The position numbers were made by a program, and so were the translations under genes. The notes beneath the pieces are model-generated. The model did not search any database and was not told where the DNA came from. It saw only the letters and a program-made list of their open reading frames with translations. DNA of 10,741 nt from Candidatus Coatesiibacteriota bacterium (lineage in GTDB: Bacteria > RBG-13-66-14): positions 1-10,741 of the forward strand of contig WJMB01000379.1 of assembly GCA_014728185.1 (NCBI GenBank), read 5' to 3'. This document shows, piece after piece, positions 1 through 5,970 of this stretch. The stretch's first letter is position 1; every line of letters begins with the position of its first letter.

Positions 1-747
1 CGAACCATACTTGTTCTGCTCTTCCTGGTCATCCTGGCCGGATCAGCCGGCGCCAGCCAGCGCTTCGTGATCCTCGAGGGCTTCACCAACTCGGGCTGCG
101 GCTACTGTCCGCCGGCCGACGCCGCCTGGCTGGCCGCCGACGGCAGCTACCACGACGATATGGGCTTGATCGTCTGGCACATGAGCTGGCCCGGAACAGA
201 TCCGCTCTATCTCTATAATACCGTCGATAACAACAACCGTCGAACCTTCTACGGCGTCAACGCCGTGCCGGCCACCTATTGCGATGGTACAGCGATCAAC
301 TACAGCCAGTCCTCGAGTTACGTCAACAGCCGCATCAGCGTCCCGGCGCCGATGGAGATCGTCCTCGACGGCAATATCACCGGCTCCGACGGCTACCTGG
401 ATGCGCGCTTCGAGTGGACCGACAGCGTCCCCGACGAGGCCTACCGGGCCTATTTCATCATCTGCGAAAACGATCTCTTCGCCGGCGGCCGCCACTACGA
501 CTACAGCATGCGCCTGGTCGAACCCGACTATCCGGGCTGGCTCTGTCCCGACGACGGCGGAGTGCACTACCACCGCGAGGAATTCAACGTAGACACCGTC
601 TGGAAAACCGAAGACCTGGTCGGCTACGTTGTGGTGCAGAGTTTTAACGGCAAAAACGTCGTGCAGGGTGCCCGGGTTGACCTCGGCGAGTGGCAGAGCA
701 GTGTGGTCGAGTCCAGTTGGGGTTCGATCAAGGCCCTGGAGCATTAA
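1..747 (+). CDS. Omp28-related secreted thioredoxin-fold protein (5' end cut by window edge)
   Basis: The frame is open from base 1 to TAA at 745-747, giving 248 visible residues. The start codon lies just outside the window. Visible residues 1-19 are a nearly complete signal peptide (hydrophobic LVLLFLVILAG, then small residues before SQ), so the protein is exported and only the first few residues are missing. After it comes VILEGFTNSGCGYCPP with a CxxC pair at Cys33 and Cys36, and a loop VPATYCDG (about residue 88) that resembles the cis-Pro side of a thioredoxin fold. The rest is a beta-type domain with the pattern YFIICENDLFAGGRHYDYSMR, typical of the C-terminal half of Omp28-like proteins. 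No T9SS sorting domain follows. Its function is unknown; a periplasmic or surface redox role is only inferred from CxxC. It is convergent with the rpoZ operon. Confidence 0.72.
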   Translation, partial: RTILVLLFLVILAGSAGASQRFVILEGFTNSGCGYCPPADAAWLAADGSYHDDMGLIVWHMSWPGTDPLYLYNTVDNNNRRTFYGVNAVPATYCDGTAINYSQSSSYVNSRISVPAPMEIVLDGNITGSDGYLDARFEWTDSVPDEAYRAYFIICENDLFAGGRHYDYSMRLVEPDYPGWLCPDDGGVHYHREEFNVDTVWKTEDLVGYVVVQSFNGKNVVQGARVDLGEWQSSVVESSWGSIKALEH

Positions 748-758
748 AGACAAACGCT

Positions 759-773
759 GTAGCCATCGGCTAC
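759..773. repeat. Short inverted repeat after the Omp28-like gene
   Basis: GTAGCC and GGCTAC form a 6-bp stem with a 3-nt loop, 12 nt after the stop codon at 745-747. No T-tract follows. It may protect the mRNA 3' end or be chance; the stronger terminator lies further on at 804-831. Confidence 0.3.
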
Positions 774-798
774 CACCGTACACATAACCTGTGGTAAT

Positions 799-831
799 CA
801 AAACGGGGGCGTCCATTCACGGACGCCCCCG
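799..831 (-). terminator. Bidirectional intrinsic terminator between convergent genes
   Basis: CGGGGGCGTCC (804-814) and GGACGCCCCCG (821-831) are perfect 11-bp complementary arms around a 6-nt loop. On the minus strand the hairpin is followed by GTTTTG, so the U-tract favours terminating the rpoZ operon, whose last stop lies about 55 nt upstream. On the plus strand the following sequence is only moderately T-rich (TAGTTGTTGT), but the hairpin could also stop the Omp28-like transcript. Confidence 0.8.
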
Positions 832-885
832 CTGCGTAGTTGTTGTATCGCGAGTCCGGATGATCTCTAGCGGATCACCGCTCGG

Positions 886-1272
886 TTAATCTCCAGCTGA
901 TTTCTCTTGACCGGCCTCGGCTTTACCCGTTTCTTCGGTCTGTGCTTCATCGGGAGATTCCTTATCCTCACCCGCGGCGGTCCTCTTCAAGCGCGCATGG
1001 CCGTACTGGAGATCACTCGGGGTGCGCGGCTCGAAGGTCTTCTCGTACTGAATCTCGTTGAGGGCCACCTTGGTGGGTTTCTCCGGACTGGAAACGCTGA
1101 ACTGCAACCGGGCGGCGTTGACCTCCCGGGACAGGGCGCCGGCCCGCATCACCAACTCGTAGCGGTCCAGATGCTGCTCGAGCATGGTGTCCAGGGACAG
1201 CTCGTAGTAGTCGGTGAGTTCGGGTGGCGTATAGACGGTTCTGGTCGGTCGGACGACCTCTTCGTTTTCCAT
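886..1272 (-). CDS. rpoZ: DNA-directed RNA polymerase omega subunit
   Basis: 128 aa. Omega helps assemble and stabilise core RNA polymerase by holding the beta' subunit. Residues 35-55 (LDRYELVMRAGALSREVNAAR) match the conserved omega segment (N/D-R-F/Y-x-LV-x-x-A-x-x-x-R), and KPTKVALNEIQYEK (65-78) matches the second conserved block (KP-x-x-x-AL-x-E-I). Residues 1-34 are a leader unlike the short E. coli N-terminus. Residues 99-128 are a low-complexity tail rich in Glu, Gly, Ala and Lys. ATG 1272 is preferred over a longer open frame to 1335 because GAGGAG lies 10 nt upstream and only 7 nt separate it from the upstream stop (1282-1280). It is the last gene of the fmdB-foldase operon, which is unusual company for rpoZ. 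Family call from motifs only. Confidence 0.8.
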   Translation of the reverse strand: MENEEVVRPTRTVYTPPELTDYYELSLDTMLEQHLDRYELVMRAGALSREVNAARLQFSVSSPEKPTKVALNEIQYEKTFEPRTPSDLQYGHARLKRTAAGEDKESPDEAQTEETGKAEAGQEKSAGD

Positions 1273-1279
1273 CGTCGGC

Positions 1280-2884
1280 CTACTCCTCGGCTGTTTCGTC
1301 TGAATCCGCTGTATCCTCTTCGATGAGGGGATCATCGTCGCGCATGTGTTCGAGCATATAGCGGGCGTCGTCGGCGAATTCGCCCTCGGGCCAGTTTTCC
1401 AGGTAGGCGTTAAAGGCCGCCTCGGCCTCGTCGTAGTTCTTGAGGCGATCCGAGTAGAGGAAGCCGATCATGAACTGGGCCTTGGGAGCCTCGGGCGAAT
1501 CGGGGTAGAAGTCGAGGATGTCCTGATAGTGCTCGATGGCCGTCGGCGGCGGGGCCACCTCGGCCAGGGCGTAGAGCTCCTCCGGTGTTTCGTTGGGCGG
1601 ACGTTCGGTCATCAGGACCTCTTGGTCGACCTCGACGTCGAAGCGCTCGCGCAGCTCCTCGAAGAACTTCTCGACGCGGAGCTGCTGTTCCTCGCTGATC
1701 AGGCGACCGCGGATGGTGCCGCGGACCTCGGGGTAGGGGCGCACCCCGGAGTCGCGGAAGGCCTCGCGGACGATAACGACCCAGGCCTCGTCGATCTCGA
1801 TGGGTTCGGAGTAACCGCCGTCATCGAGTTCGTCGAAGGCCACCGAGAGGACCTCGCGGGCCTGGCGACCCAGGGCGGGCACCGGGCTGGTGCGCTTGAC
1901 GAAGCCGAGCAGGCCCTCGTCGGCCTTGGTGCGCTCGTCCTCGTTGTACTCCCGGGCGACCTCGCGGGGCTCCTCACCGGCCACCAGGGCCTTGTGGGCG
2001 GCCTCGGCTTCCTCTTCGGAGAAGCAGACGATGATCCGGGCCTGGACCTGGGGATCGCTCAGGAACTCCTCCTGATGCTCCTGGTAGTAATCGAGGGCCT
2101 GCTCCTCGGGGACCAGCATCTGATCGGCCACCCGGCCGATGATGCGCTCGAACTCCAGGGGCTTGGGCTCGATCTGCTCCTCGATGAGAAGCAGGTGCCA
2201 ACCCATCTCGCTCTCGATCGGTTCGGAAACCTCGCCGACGGGCAGCTCGAAGATGACCTCCTGCAGGGCCTCGACGGAACCCAGTTGTGGAATCGGCATG
2301 TCCTGGGTGACCAGACCGACCATCCCGCCCAGACGTCGAGTCTTGGGGTCCAGGGATATCTCCTTGGCCAGGTCGGCGAAGGAGACCTCGTCGGCAACCA
2401 GGCGCTCGCGGGCGTCGCGGGCCTCCCGCTCGGTCTCGACGAGCAGGTGACGCATGCGAACCTGGGCGTCGGTGAGGAAATACTCGGGATTCTCCTCGTA
2501 GTACTCGCGCAGCTCTTCCCGGGTGAAGCCGTAGTTTTCGCCCACCTGGCGTTGGAAATAGAAGGTGGCCAGGGTGCGGATGCGCATACGTTCGATCTCT
2601 TCGGCTATCTCGGGATCGTCCTCGTAGTCCTCTTCCAGGGCGGCCTGGAAAAGCACCCGCTCCTGGATCAACTGGTCGAGAAAGGCCTGGCGGCCCTCTT
2701 CGGAATTGACCATGGTCTGGTACTGGGGCGGCAGGGCGTCGACCTGGGCCCAGAATTCCTCCACGGTAATCACATCGTCACCGATCTCGACGACGACCTC
2801 GTCGCCGGGCTCGGCGGCGGCGCTCAGGGTCGCCAGGGCGACCAACAAGAGTAGCGAAACAGTAAACCGGTACGGGGTGCGCAT
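1280..2884 (-). CDS. SurA-like periplasmic foldase: two parvulin domains plus C-terminal TPR region
   Basis: 534 aa, longer than E. coli SurA (about 430). A signal peptide (residues 1-24, cleavage near SAAAE) sends it to the periplasm. Residues 28-135 are a SurA-type N-terminal chaperone region (GDDVITVEEFWAQVD, then a helical block ending in REYYEENPEYF). Parvulin-type PPIase domain 1 spans about 140-238 (VRMRHLLVE, SFADLAKEISLD, GEVSEPIESEMGWHLLLIEE). A more divergent copy spans about 278-376 (VQARIIVCFSEEEA, GYSEPIEIDEAWVVIVRE) and lacks the RHIL-like start, so catalysis there is doubtful. Residues about 433-512 form helical TPR-like repeats (AIEHYQDILDFYPDSPEAPKAQF, then YDEAEAAFNAYLENWPEGEFADDARYM), followed by an acidic tail. 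Expected role: escorting unfolded outer-membrane proteins. ATG 2884 has AGGAGG just upstream and lies 8 nt after the stop of the preceding foldase. Confidence 0.85.
   Translation of the reverse strand: MRTPYRFTVSLLLLVALATLSAAAEPGDEVVVEIGDDVITVEEFWAQVDALPPQYQTMVNSEEGRQAFLDQLIQERVLFQAALEEDYEDDPEIAEEIERMRIRTLATFYFQRQVGENYGFTREELREYYEENPEYFLTDAQVRMRHLLVETEREARDARERLVADEVSFADLAKEISLDPKTRRLGGMVGLVTQDMPIPQLGSVEALQEVIFELPVGEVSEPIESEMGWHLLLIEEQIEPKPLEFERIIGRVADQMLVPEEQALDYYQEHQEEFLSDPQVQARIIVCFSEEEAEAAHKALVAGEEPREVAREYNEDERTKADEGLLGFVKRTSPVPALGRQAREVLSVAFDELDDGGYSEPIEIDEAWVVIVREAFRDSGVRPYPEVRGTIRGRLISEEQQLRVEKFFEELRERFDVEVDQEVLMTERPPNETPEELYALAEVAPPPTAIEHYQDILDFYPDSPEAPKAQFMIGFLYSDRLKNYDEAEAAFNAYLENWPEGEFADDARYMLEHMRDDDPLIEEDTADSDETAEE
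1283..1288 (-). promoter_or_regulatory. rpoZ ribosome-binding site inside the end of the foldase gene
   Basis: On the minus strand the last two Glu codons of the upstream foldase read GAGGAG, followed by its TAG stop and then ATG of rpoZ after 7 nt. The Shine-Dalgarno sequence is therefore made from coding codons. This supports start 1272 and suggests translational coupling. Confidence 0.65.
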
Positions 2885-2888
2885 CTTA

Positions 2889-2894
2889 CCTCCT
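2889..2894 (-). promoter_or_regulatory. Strong Shine-Dalgarno overlapping the upstream stop codon
   Basis: AGGAGG on the minus strand lies 4 nt before ATG 2884, and its first two bases are part of the TAG stop (2895-2893) of the upstream lipoprotein gene. This fixes the start of the TPR-bearing foldase and implies coupled translation. Confidence 0.7.
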
Positions 2895-4197
2895 ATTGAG
2901 CTGCATCACCGGCGGCGGCCGGTTCGACTGTCAGAAAGCTGCCGTTCTCAATCCAGGTGTCGATCATCTCTTGGTTGCGTTCCACGCCCAGGCTCTCTTC
3001 GAGCTCGCTGAAGAAGGCGTTCTCGCGCTCGGTGATCCGCTCGCGCATCAACTGGCTCTTGGCCTGCTCGCGGACCTCTTCGAAGTCGGGGGTCTGGGCC
3101 TCCTGGAGCTCCTCGACGAGGATCACGGCCCAGCCTCGGCTCAGCTCGAGGGGATCCGATATCTCACCGGCCTCCAGGGCGAAGACGGCCTCGGTGAAAG
3201 CCTCGACGTCCTCGGACTGCTGGAAGCCGCGGATGCTGGGGGCGCCGTTGTAGAGAGCGGGAACCAGACCGCCGTTGGGCGCGGTCACCGGATCGATGCT
3301 CTCGCGGCGGGCGGTCTCGGCGAAGTCGGCTCCGGCGCGCAGCCGGGCGGCCAGCTCCTCGGCGGCGGCCTGATCGTCGGTGAGGATGAAGCGCAGGCGG
3401 GCCGATTCGGGACGGGCGAACTGCTCCCGGTTCTCCTCGAACCAGGCGCGCAGGTCCTCCTCGGGAACAAGCAGGTTCTCGACGATCGTCTGCCGGGCCT
3501 GCTCCAGGCTCATCGCCTCGCCGGGGACGAGCTTGTCGACCATGACCAGATGGAACCCGGCGGCCGAATCGACGGGACCGACGATGGAGCCCTCCTCGGC
3601 GGAGAAGACGGCCTCGATCAGCTTGCCCGGGGCGTTCTGAGAGTTGTCGCTCAAGAGCATCTGGCGGCCGGCGTTGGGGTCGTCGCTCTGCTCCTCGATC
3701 AGCTCGTCGAAGCCGGTGCCCGACTCGAGACGGTCCAGGGCGCGGCGGGCCTCGCCCTCGGTGGGGTAGGTCAGGCTGCGCACATGGGCCTGGGCGGGCG
3801 TGGTCAGTTCGTCCTTGTGCTCCTCGTAGTAGGCCTGGATCTCCTCTTCGGTGAAGCCCAGGTCGGCGAAGCTTATCCGGTAGAAGTAGCCGATGACGAT
3901 GTTGCGCACGGCGCGGTCGATCTGGGCCTTGATGTCGGGCAGCTCATCGATGCCCTGATCCAGGGCGCTCTGGTAGAGGATCTCTTCGTTGATCCGCTCC
4001 TCGATGAGCATTCGGCGGCCGTCTTCGCCGGCGATCCACTGCTGGCCCTGGGTGCCCAGGGCGTCGACCATCTGGTTGATGTCGTCGGTCGTCACGGCGG
4101 CGCCGCCGACTTCGGCCACGGCGTCGGAGGATTCACCGCAGCCGGCGGCGAGCAGGGCGGCGAGGATAAGGGATAAGGCAATCAGGCGCTTGGGCAT
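2893..4197 (-). CDS. SurA/PrsA-like peptidyl-prolyl isomerase lipoprotein
   Basis: 434 aa. The N-terminus MPKRLIALSLILAALLAAGC is a lipoprotein signal with the acylated Cys at 20 and Gly at +2, so the protein should be membrane-anchored and face the periplasm. Residues 26-130 are a SurA-like N-terminal region (AVAEVGGAAVTTDDINQMVD, ending AYYEEHKDELTTP). Two parvulin-like modules follow: about 136-224 (AHVRSLTYPTEGEARRAL, GFDELIEEQSDDPNAG, AGFHLVMVDK) and about 265-365 (ARLRFILTDDQAAAEEL, DFAETARRESIDPVTAPNGGL, RGWAVILVEE). The C-terminus is helical. ATG 4197 is preferred over an in-frame GTG at 4221 because it puts the signal peptide at the very N-terminus, with GGGAG upstream. The gene has the same architecture as the next gene but has a lipid anchor and no TPR tail, so they look like ancient paralogues. 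Enzymatic activity is not certain from motifs. Confidence 0.83.
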   Translation of the reverse strand: MPKRLIALSLILAALLAAGCGESSDAVAEVGGAAVTTDDINQMVDALGTQGQQWIAGEDGRRMLIEERINEEILYQSALDQGIDELPDIKAQIDRAVRNIVIGYFYRISFADLGFTEEEIQAYYEEHKDELTTPAQAHVRSLTYPTEGEARRALDRLESGTGFDELIEEQSDDPNAGRQMLLSDNSQNAPGKLIEAVFSAEEGSIVGPVDSAAGFHLVMVDKLVPGEAMSLEQARQTIVENLLVPEEDLRAWFEENREQFARPESARLRFILTDDQAAAEELAARLRAGADFAETARRESIDPVTAPNGGLVPALYNGAPSIRGFQQSEDVEAFTEAVFALEAGEISDPLELSRGWAVILVEELQEAQTPDFEEVREQAKSQLMRERITERENAFFSELEESLGVERNQEMIDTWIENGSFLTVEPAAAGDAAQ

Positions 4198-4224
4198 GGG
4201 GGTGCTCCCGGGGTCGCACACCGC

Positions 4225-4240
4225 GACGTCGGGCGACGTC
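4225..4240. repeat. Paired GACGTC palindromes in the operon spacer
   Basis: GACGTC occurs at 4225-4230 and 4235-4240 with GGGC between. The extended GCGACGTC is a direct repeat of period 10, and the two arms can also fold as a 6-bp stem with a 4-nt loop. They lie in the 77-nt gap between fmdB and the lipoprotein foldase, just before its ribosome-binding site. Possible operator or mRNA hairpin; role unknown. Confidence 0.3.
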
Positions 4241-4274
4241 CCGGTCGGGGTGGTGGAAAACTGGTGAATGCAGA

Positions 4275-4574
4275 TCAGTCTCGCTCGGCGCAGGATTCGG
4301 CGGCGGGGCAGCTTTCGCAGGCCTCGGAAGCGCTCCCCTTGTCCGTGTCGCCCTTATTCTCAGCCTGGGCGGCCTCTTTGTAGGACTCGGGCCGGTTGTC
4401 GGTGATGTAGAAGCCTCCGCCCTTGAAGATCAAACCGGAGCCGGCCGCGGGCAGGCGTTTGATTGAACCCTCGGCGCCGCAGAGCGGGCAGCTCTCCGGA
4501 TCCGGCGCGGTGATGGACAGGAAACGCTCGAACTCTTCCGAGCACTCCGCGCAGCGAAAACGGTAGGTGGGCAT
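4275..4574 (-). CDS. FmdB-family zinc-ribbon protein
   Basis: 99 aa. The N-terminus MPTYRFRCAECSEEFERFLS is a textbook FmdB-type regulatory-family start. Two CxxC knuckles (Cys8/Cys11 and Cys29/Cys32) should bind one zinc ion. GSGLIFKGGGFYITDNR (45-61) matches the conserved motif that follows the ribbon in this family. The C-terminal tail is low-complexity and ends with three more cysteines (86, 89, 95). No signal peptide, so cytoplasmic. The family was named from a putative regulator of formamidase genes, but most members have no defined role. ATG 4574 is chosen because it gives the family N-terminus and has GGAGAG upstream; a longer frame would run back over the promoter. It is the first gene of the operon with two foldases and rpoZ. 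Confidence 0.88.
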   Translation of the reverse strand: MPTYRFRCAECSEEFERFLSITAPDPESCPLCGAEGSIKRLPAAGSGLIFKGGGFYITDNRPESYKEAAQAENKGDTDKGSASEACESCPAAESCAERD

Positions 4575-4652
4575 GGTCTCTCCGAAAACGCGCTCACGGC
4601 GGCGGTGGGCGAAAACCCCGCCGGTCCGTGCTTCAAGGCTGTGGAACGAAGG

Positions 4653-4681
4653 AGTATAAGCGACCGGCGGTGCAGTGTCAA
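4653..4681 (-). promoter_or_regulatory. Near-consensus sigma-70 promoter of the fmdB-foldase-rpoZ operon
   Basis: On the minus strand TTGACA (4681-4676) is separated by exactly 17 nt from TATACT (4658-4653). Transcription should start near 4646, leaving a leader of about 70 nt before the fmdB ATG at 4574. The match is striking in such GC-rich DNA and implies strong constitutive expression. Confidence 0.8.
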
Positions 4682-4709
4682 ACACCGACGCGCTGTGATG
4701 GAGTCCCGC

Positions 4710-4748
4710 GCGAAGAGGGCCCTGACCGCGGCCCTCGTCGCACTTTTT
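4710..4748. terminator. Hairpin terminator between the PorV-like gene and the fmdB promoter
   Basis: Arms 4710-4721 and 4730-4741 pair over 12 positions with one mismatch (inner stem GAGGGCC/GGCCCTC) around an 8-nt loop. TTTTT at 4744-4748 follows on the plus strand, so the classical U-tract is in the plus direction. The hairpin nevertheless lies about 20 nt after the minus-strand stop at 4762-4764, where it is preceded by A5 but followed by no T-run. It may end the barrel transcript by structure alone, or block plus-strand transcription from entering the barrel gene. Confidence 0.6.
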
Positions 4749-4761
4749 GGCAATGGTTCGT

Positions 4762-5769
4762 CTACCACATGTAGCTCAGGCTGAAGCGGTTCTTCATCCC
4801 GAAGAGCTCGCCCTCGGGCACCTGGGCGAAGTCGAACTGGAAGCCGGCGTAGCGCAGGCTGACGCCGAAGCTGGTCCCCTGGAGGTTGGCGTCCTCTTCG
4901 TAGTAGTAGCCGACGCGCAGGCCGACGATGCCGGCGTACCAGTACTCGGCGCCGGCGCTGAGGGCGGCCTCGCCGATCTCGGTGGCGAAGTCGTCCTCCA
5001 GCTCCACCAAGTACTTGGTGTAGTCGAAGGCGAAGCGCAGCTCGTTGAGCTTGGTGGTCTTCGCGGGGTCGTCGGGGTCGACCCGCTCGGTGAAGGGCAC
5101 CTCGTAGGCCAGACCCAGCTTGAGCATCCGCGGCAGGGGGCTGGCGGTGTCGGTGGCGTCCTCGCCGCCGCCCGAGTAGTCCAGGTCGCCGCCGATGTTC
5201 ATCACCGCCGCGCCCAGGGAGAGCTTGGGCAGCGGCGTGCGCCAGAGCACGCCCAAGTCGCCGCCGACGGTCCCGGCGGTGGCGTCGTCGGCCAGGTGCT
5301 CGTAGACGTACTTGACGGTTCCGCCGACGCCCAGCACGTCGGGGATGATCGGATAGCCGTAGGAGGCTCCGATGGAGAAGGAATAGGTGCTCATGTAGCC
5401 CAGGGGCTGGGGGTCGTCCTTGGTGATCGGGATCAGGCCGGTGTCGTGGTAGATGGCCGAGAGCCCGAAGGTGCCGATGTCGGGCAGGTTATAGGCTCCG
5501 CCCAGGTACTCGTAGTACATGTCGTACTCGCCGATGGAGCGGTCGGAGTGCATCATGCCCACCTGGCGGCGGCTGAACAGGCCCAAACCGCCGGGGTTGA
5601 AGTAGGTGGCGTAGACGTCGTCGGCCACGGCGGTGAAGGCCCGGCCCATCCCGCCGGCCCGGGCGCCGGGATCCATCACCAGCCAGGGCGCCGAGATGGT
5701 GACCGCGTCGGCCAGGGCCGCGACGGCCAGCAGGCTGGTAAGCAGCAGGATGAGGGCTCGGGCTTTCAT
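4762..5769 (-). CDS. PorV/PorQ-family outer-membrane beta-barrel protein
   Basis: 335 aa. A signal peptide covers residues 1-20 (MKARALILLLTSLLAVAALA). The segment after it, PGARAGGMGRAFTAVADDVY followed by ATYFNPGGLGLF (34-65), is the signature of the PorV/PorQ (UPF0164-like) family: AR-x-x-x-MG-x-AF-x-A-x-ADD ... NP-x-GL. The rest alternates hydrophobic and polar residues as in transmembrane strands, and the last residues FSLSYMW end in an aromatic, as expected for BAM-recognised barrels. In known T9SS, PorV carries CTD cargo from the translocon to the PorU sortase and PorQ belongs to the related attachment machinery; the sequence does not tell which this is. ATG 5769 has AGGAGA upstream. 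It is preceded by its own likely promoter and followed by a hairpin, so it is probably a single transcription unit. Confidence 0.82.
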   Translation of the reverse strand: MKARALILLLTSLLAVAALADAVTISAPWLVMDPGARAGGMGRAFTAVADDVYATYFNPGGLGLFSRRQVGMMHSDRSIGEYDMYYEYLGGAYNLPDIGTFGLSAIYHDTGLIPITKDDPQPLGYMSTYSFSIGASYGYPIIPDVLGVGGTVKYVYEHLADDATAGTVGGDLGVLWRTPLPKLSLGAAVMNIGGDLDYSGGGEDATDTASPLPRMLKLGLAYEVPFTERVDPDDPAKTTKLNELRFAFDYTKYLVELEDDFATEIGEAALSAGAEYWYAGIVGLRVGYYYEEDANLQGTSFGVSLRYAGFQFDFAQVPEGELFGMKNRFSLSYMW

Positions 5770-5855
5770 GATGCTCTCCTGACTCCGCCGTCGGAATGCC
5801 GGTAATCGCGGCGGGATGTAAAAACTGCCAAGGACACGGCCGGTGGAGAAAATCG

Positions 5856-5882
5856 CGATCAACCGGCGTCGATCAACCGGCG
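5856..5882. repeat. Tandem 13-bp direct repeat in the leader of the PorV-like gene
   Basis: CGATCAACCGGCG occurs at 5856-5868 and again at 5870-5882, identical, with one base between (period 14). It lies between the likely -10 (5934-5939) and the start codon (5769). Two adjacent identical copies suggest a binding site for a regulator or a leader RNA element. Confidence 0.6.
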
Positions 5883-5906
5883 CCTATCCGTTCGTTGTTC
5901 TCCCTC

Positions 5907-5921
5907 CGGCGGTATCCGCCG
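5907..5921. repeat. Small hairpin near the predicted transcript 5' end
   Basis: CGGCGG and CCGCCG form a 6-bp stem with a 3-nt loop, starting a few bases downstream of the predicted start site (about 5927) for the PorV-like gene. It could stabilise the mRNA 5' end; unproven. Confidence 0.3.
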
Positions 5922-5933
5922 AGTGGGCCGCAT

Positions 5934-5942
5934 ATTCTAGCA
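5934..5942 (-). promoter_or_regulatory. Extended -10 promoter of the PorV-like gene
   Basis: On the minus strand TGC-TAGAAT is an extended -10 element (TGn followed by a good -10 hexamer) in the spacer between the two barrel genes. No convincing -35 is seen 17 nt upstream, which extended -10 promoters tolerate. The predicted leader is about 158 nt. Confidence 0.45.
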
Positions 5943-5970
5943 TACGGTGCCGGGTCCGTGCGAGTTTCGC

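Noticed and set aside
1273..1335. Longer N-terminus for the omega subunit (start at 1335)
   Set aside because: It would overlap the foldase gene, adds a basic stretch with no omega similarity, and ignores the GAGGAG site before ATG 1272.
4198..4221. GTG start at 4221 for the lipoprotein foldase
   Set aside because: It would add eight residues before a complete lipoprotein signal; ATG 4197 has its own ribosome-binding site.
1346..5805. Long plus-strand open frames opposite the minus-strand genes (1346-2854, 2896-4176, 4747-5805) and similar ones elsewhere
   Set aside because: They are antisense shadows of real genes caused by high GC and biased codon use. Their translations are low-complexity runs of Leu, Gly, Val and Ala with no family motifs.
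5816..5832. TTGGCAG on the minus strand before the PorV-like gene as another sigma-54 promoter
   Set aside because: The -12 part is missing: the position where TTGC is expected reads TACA.
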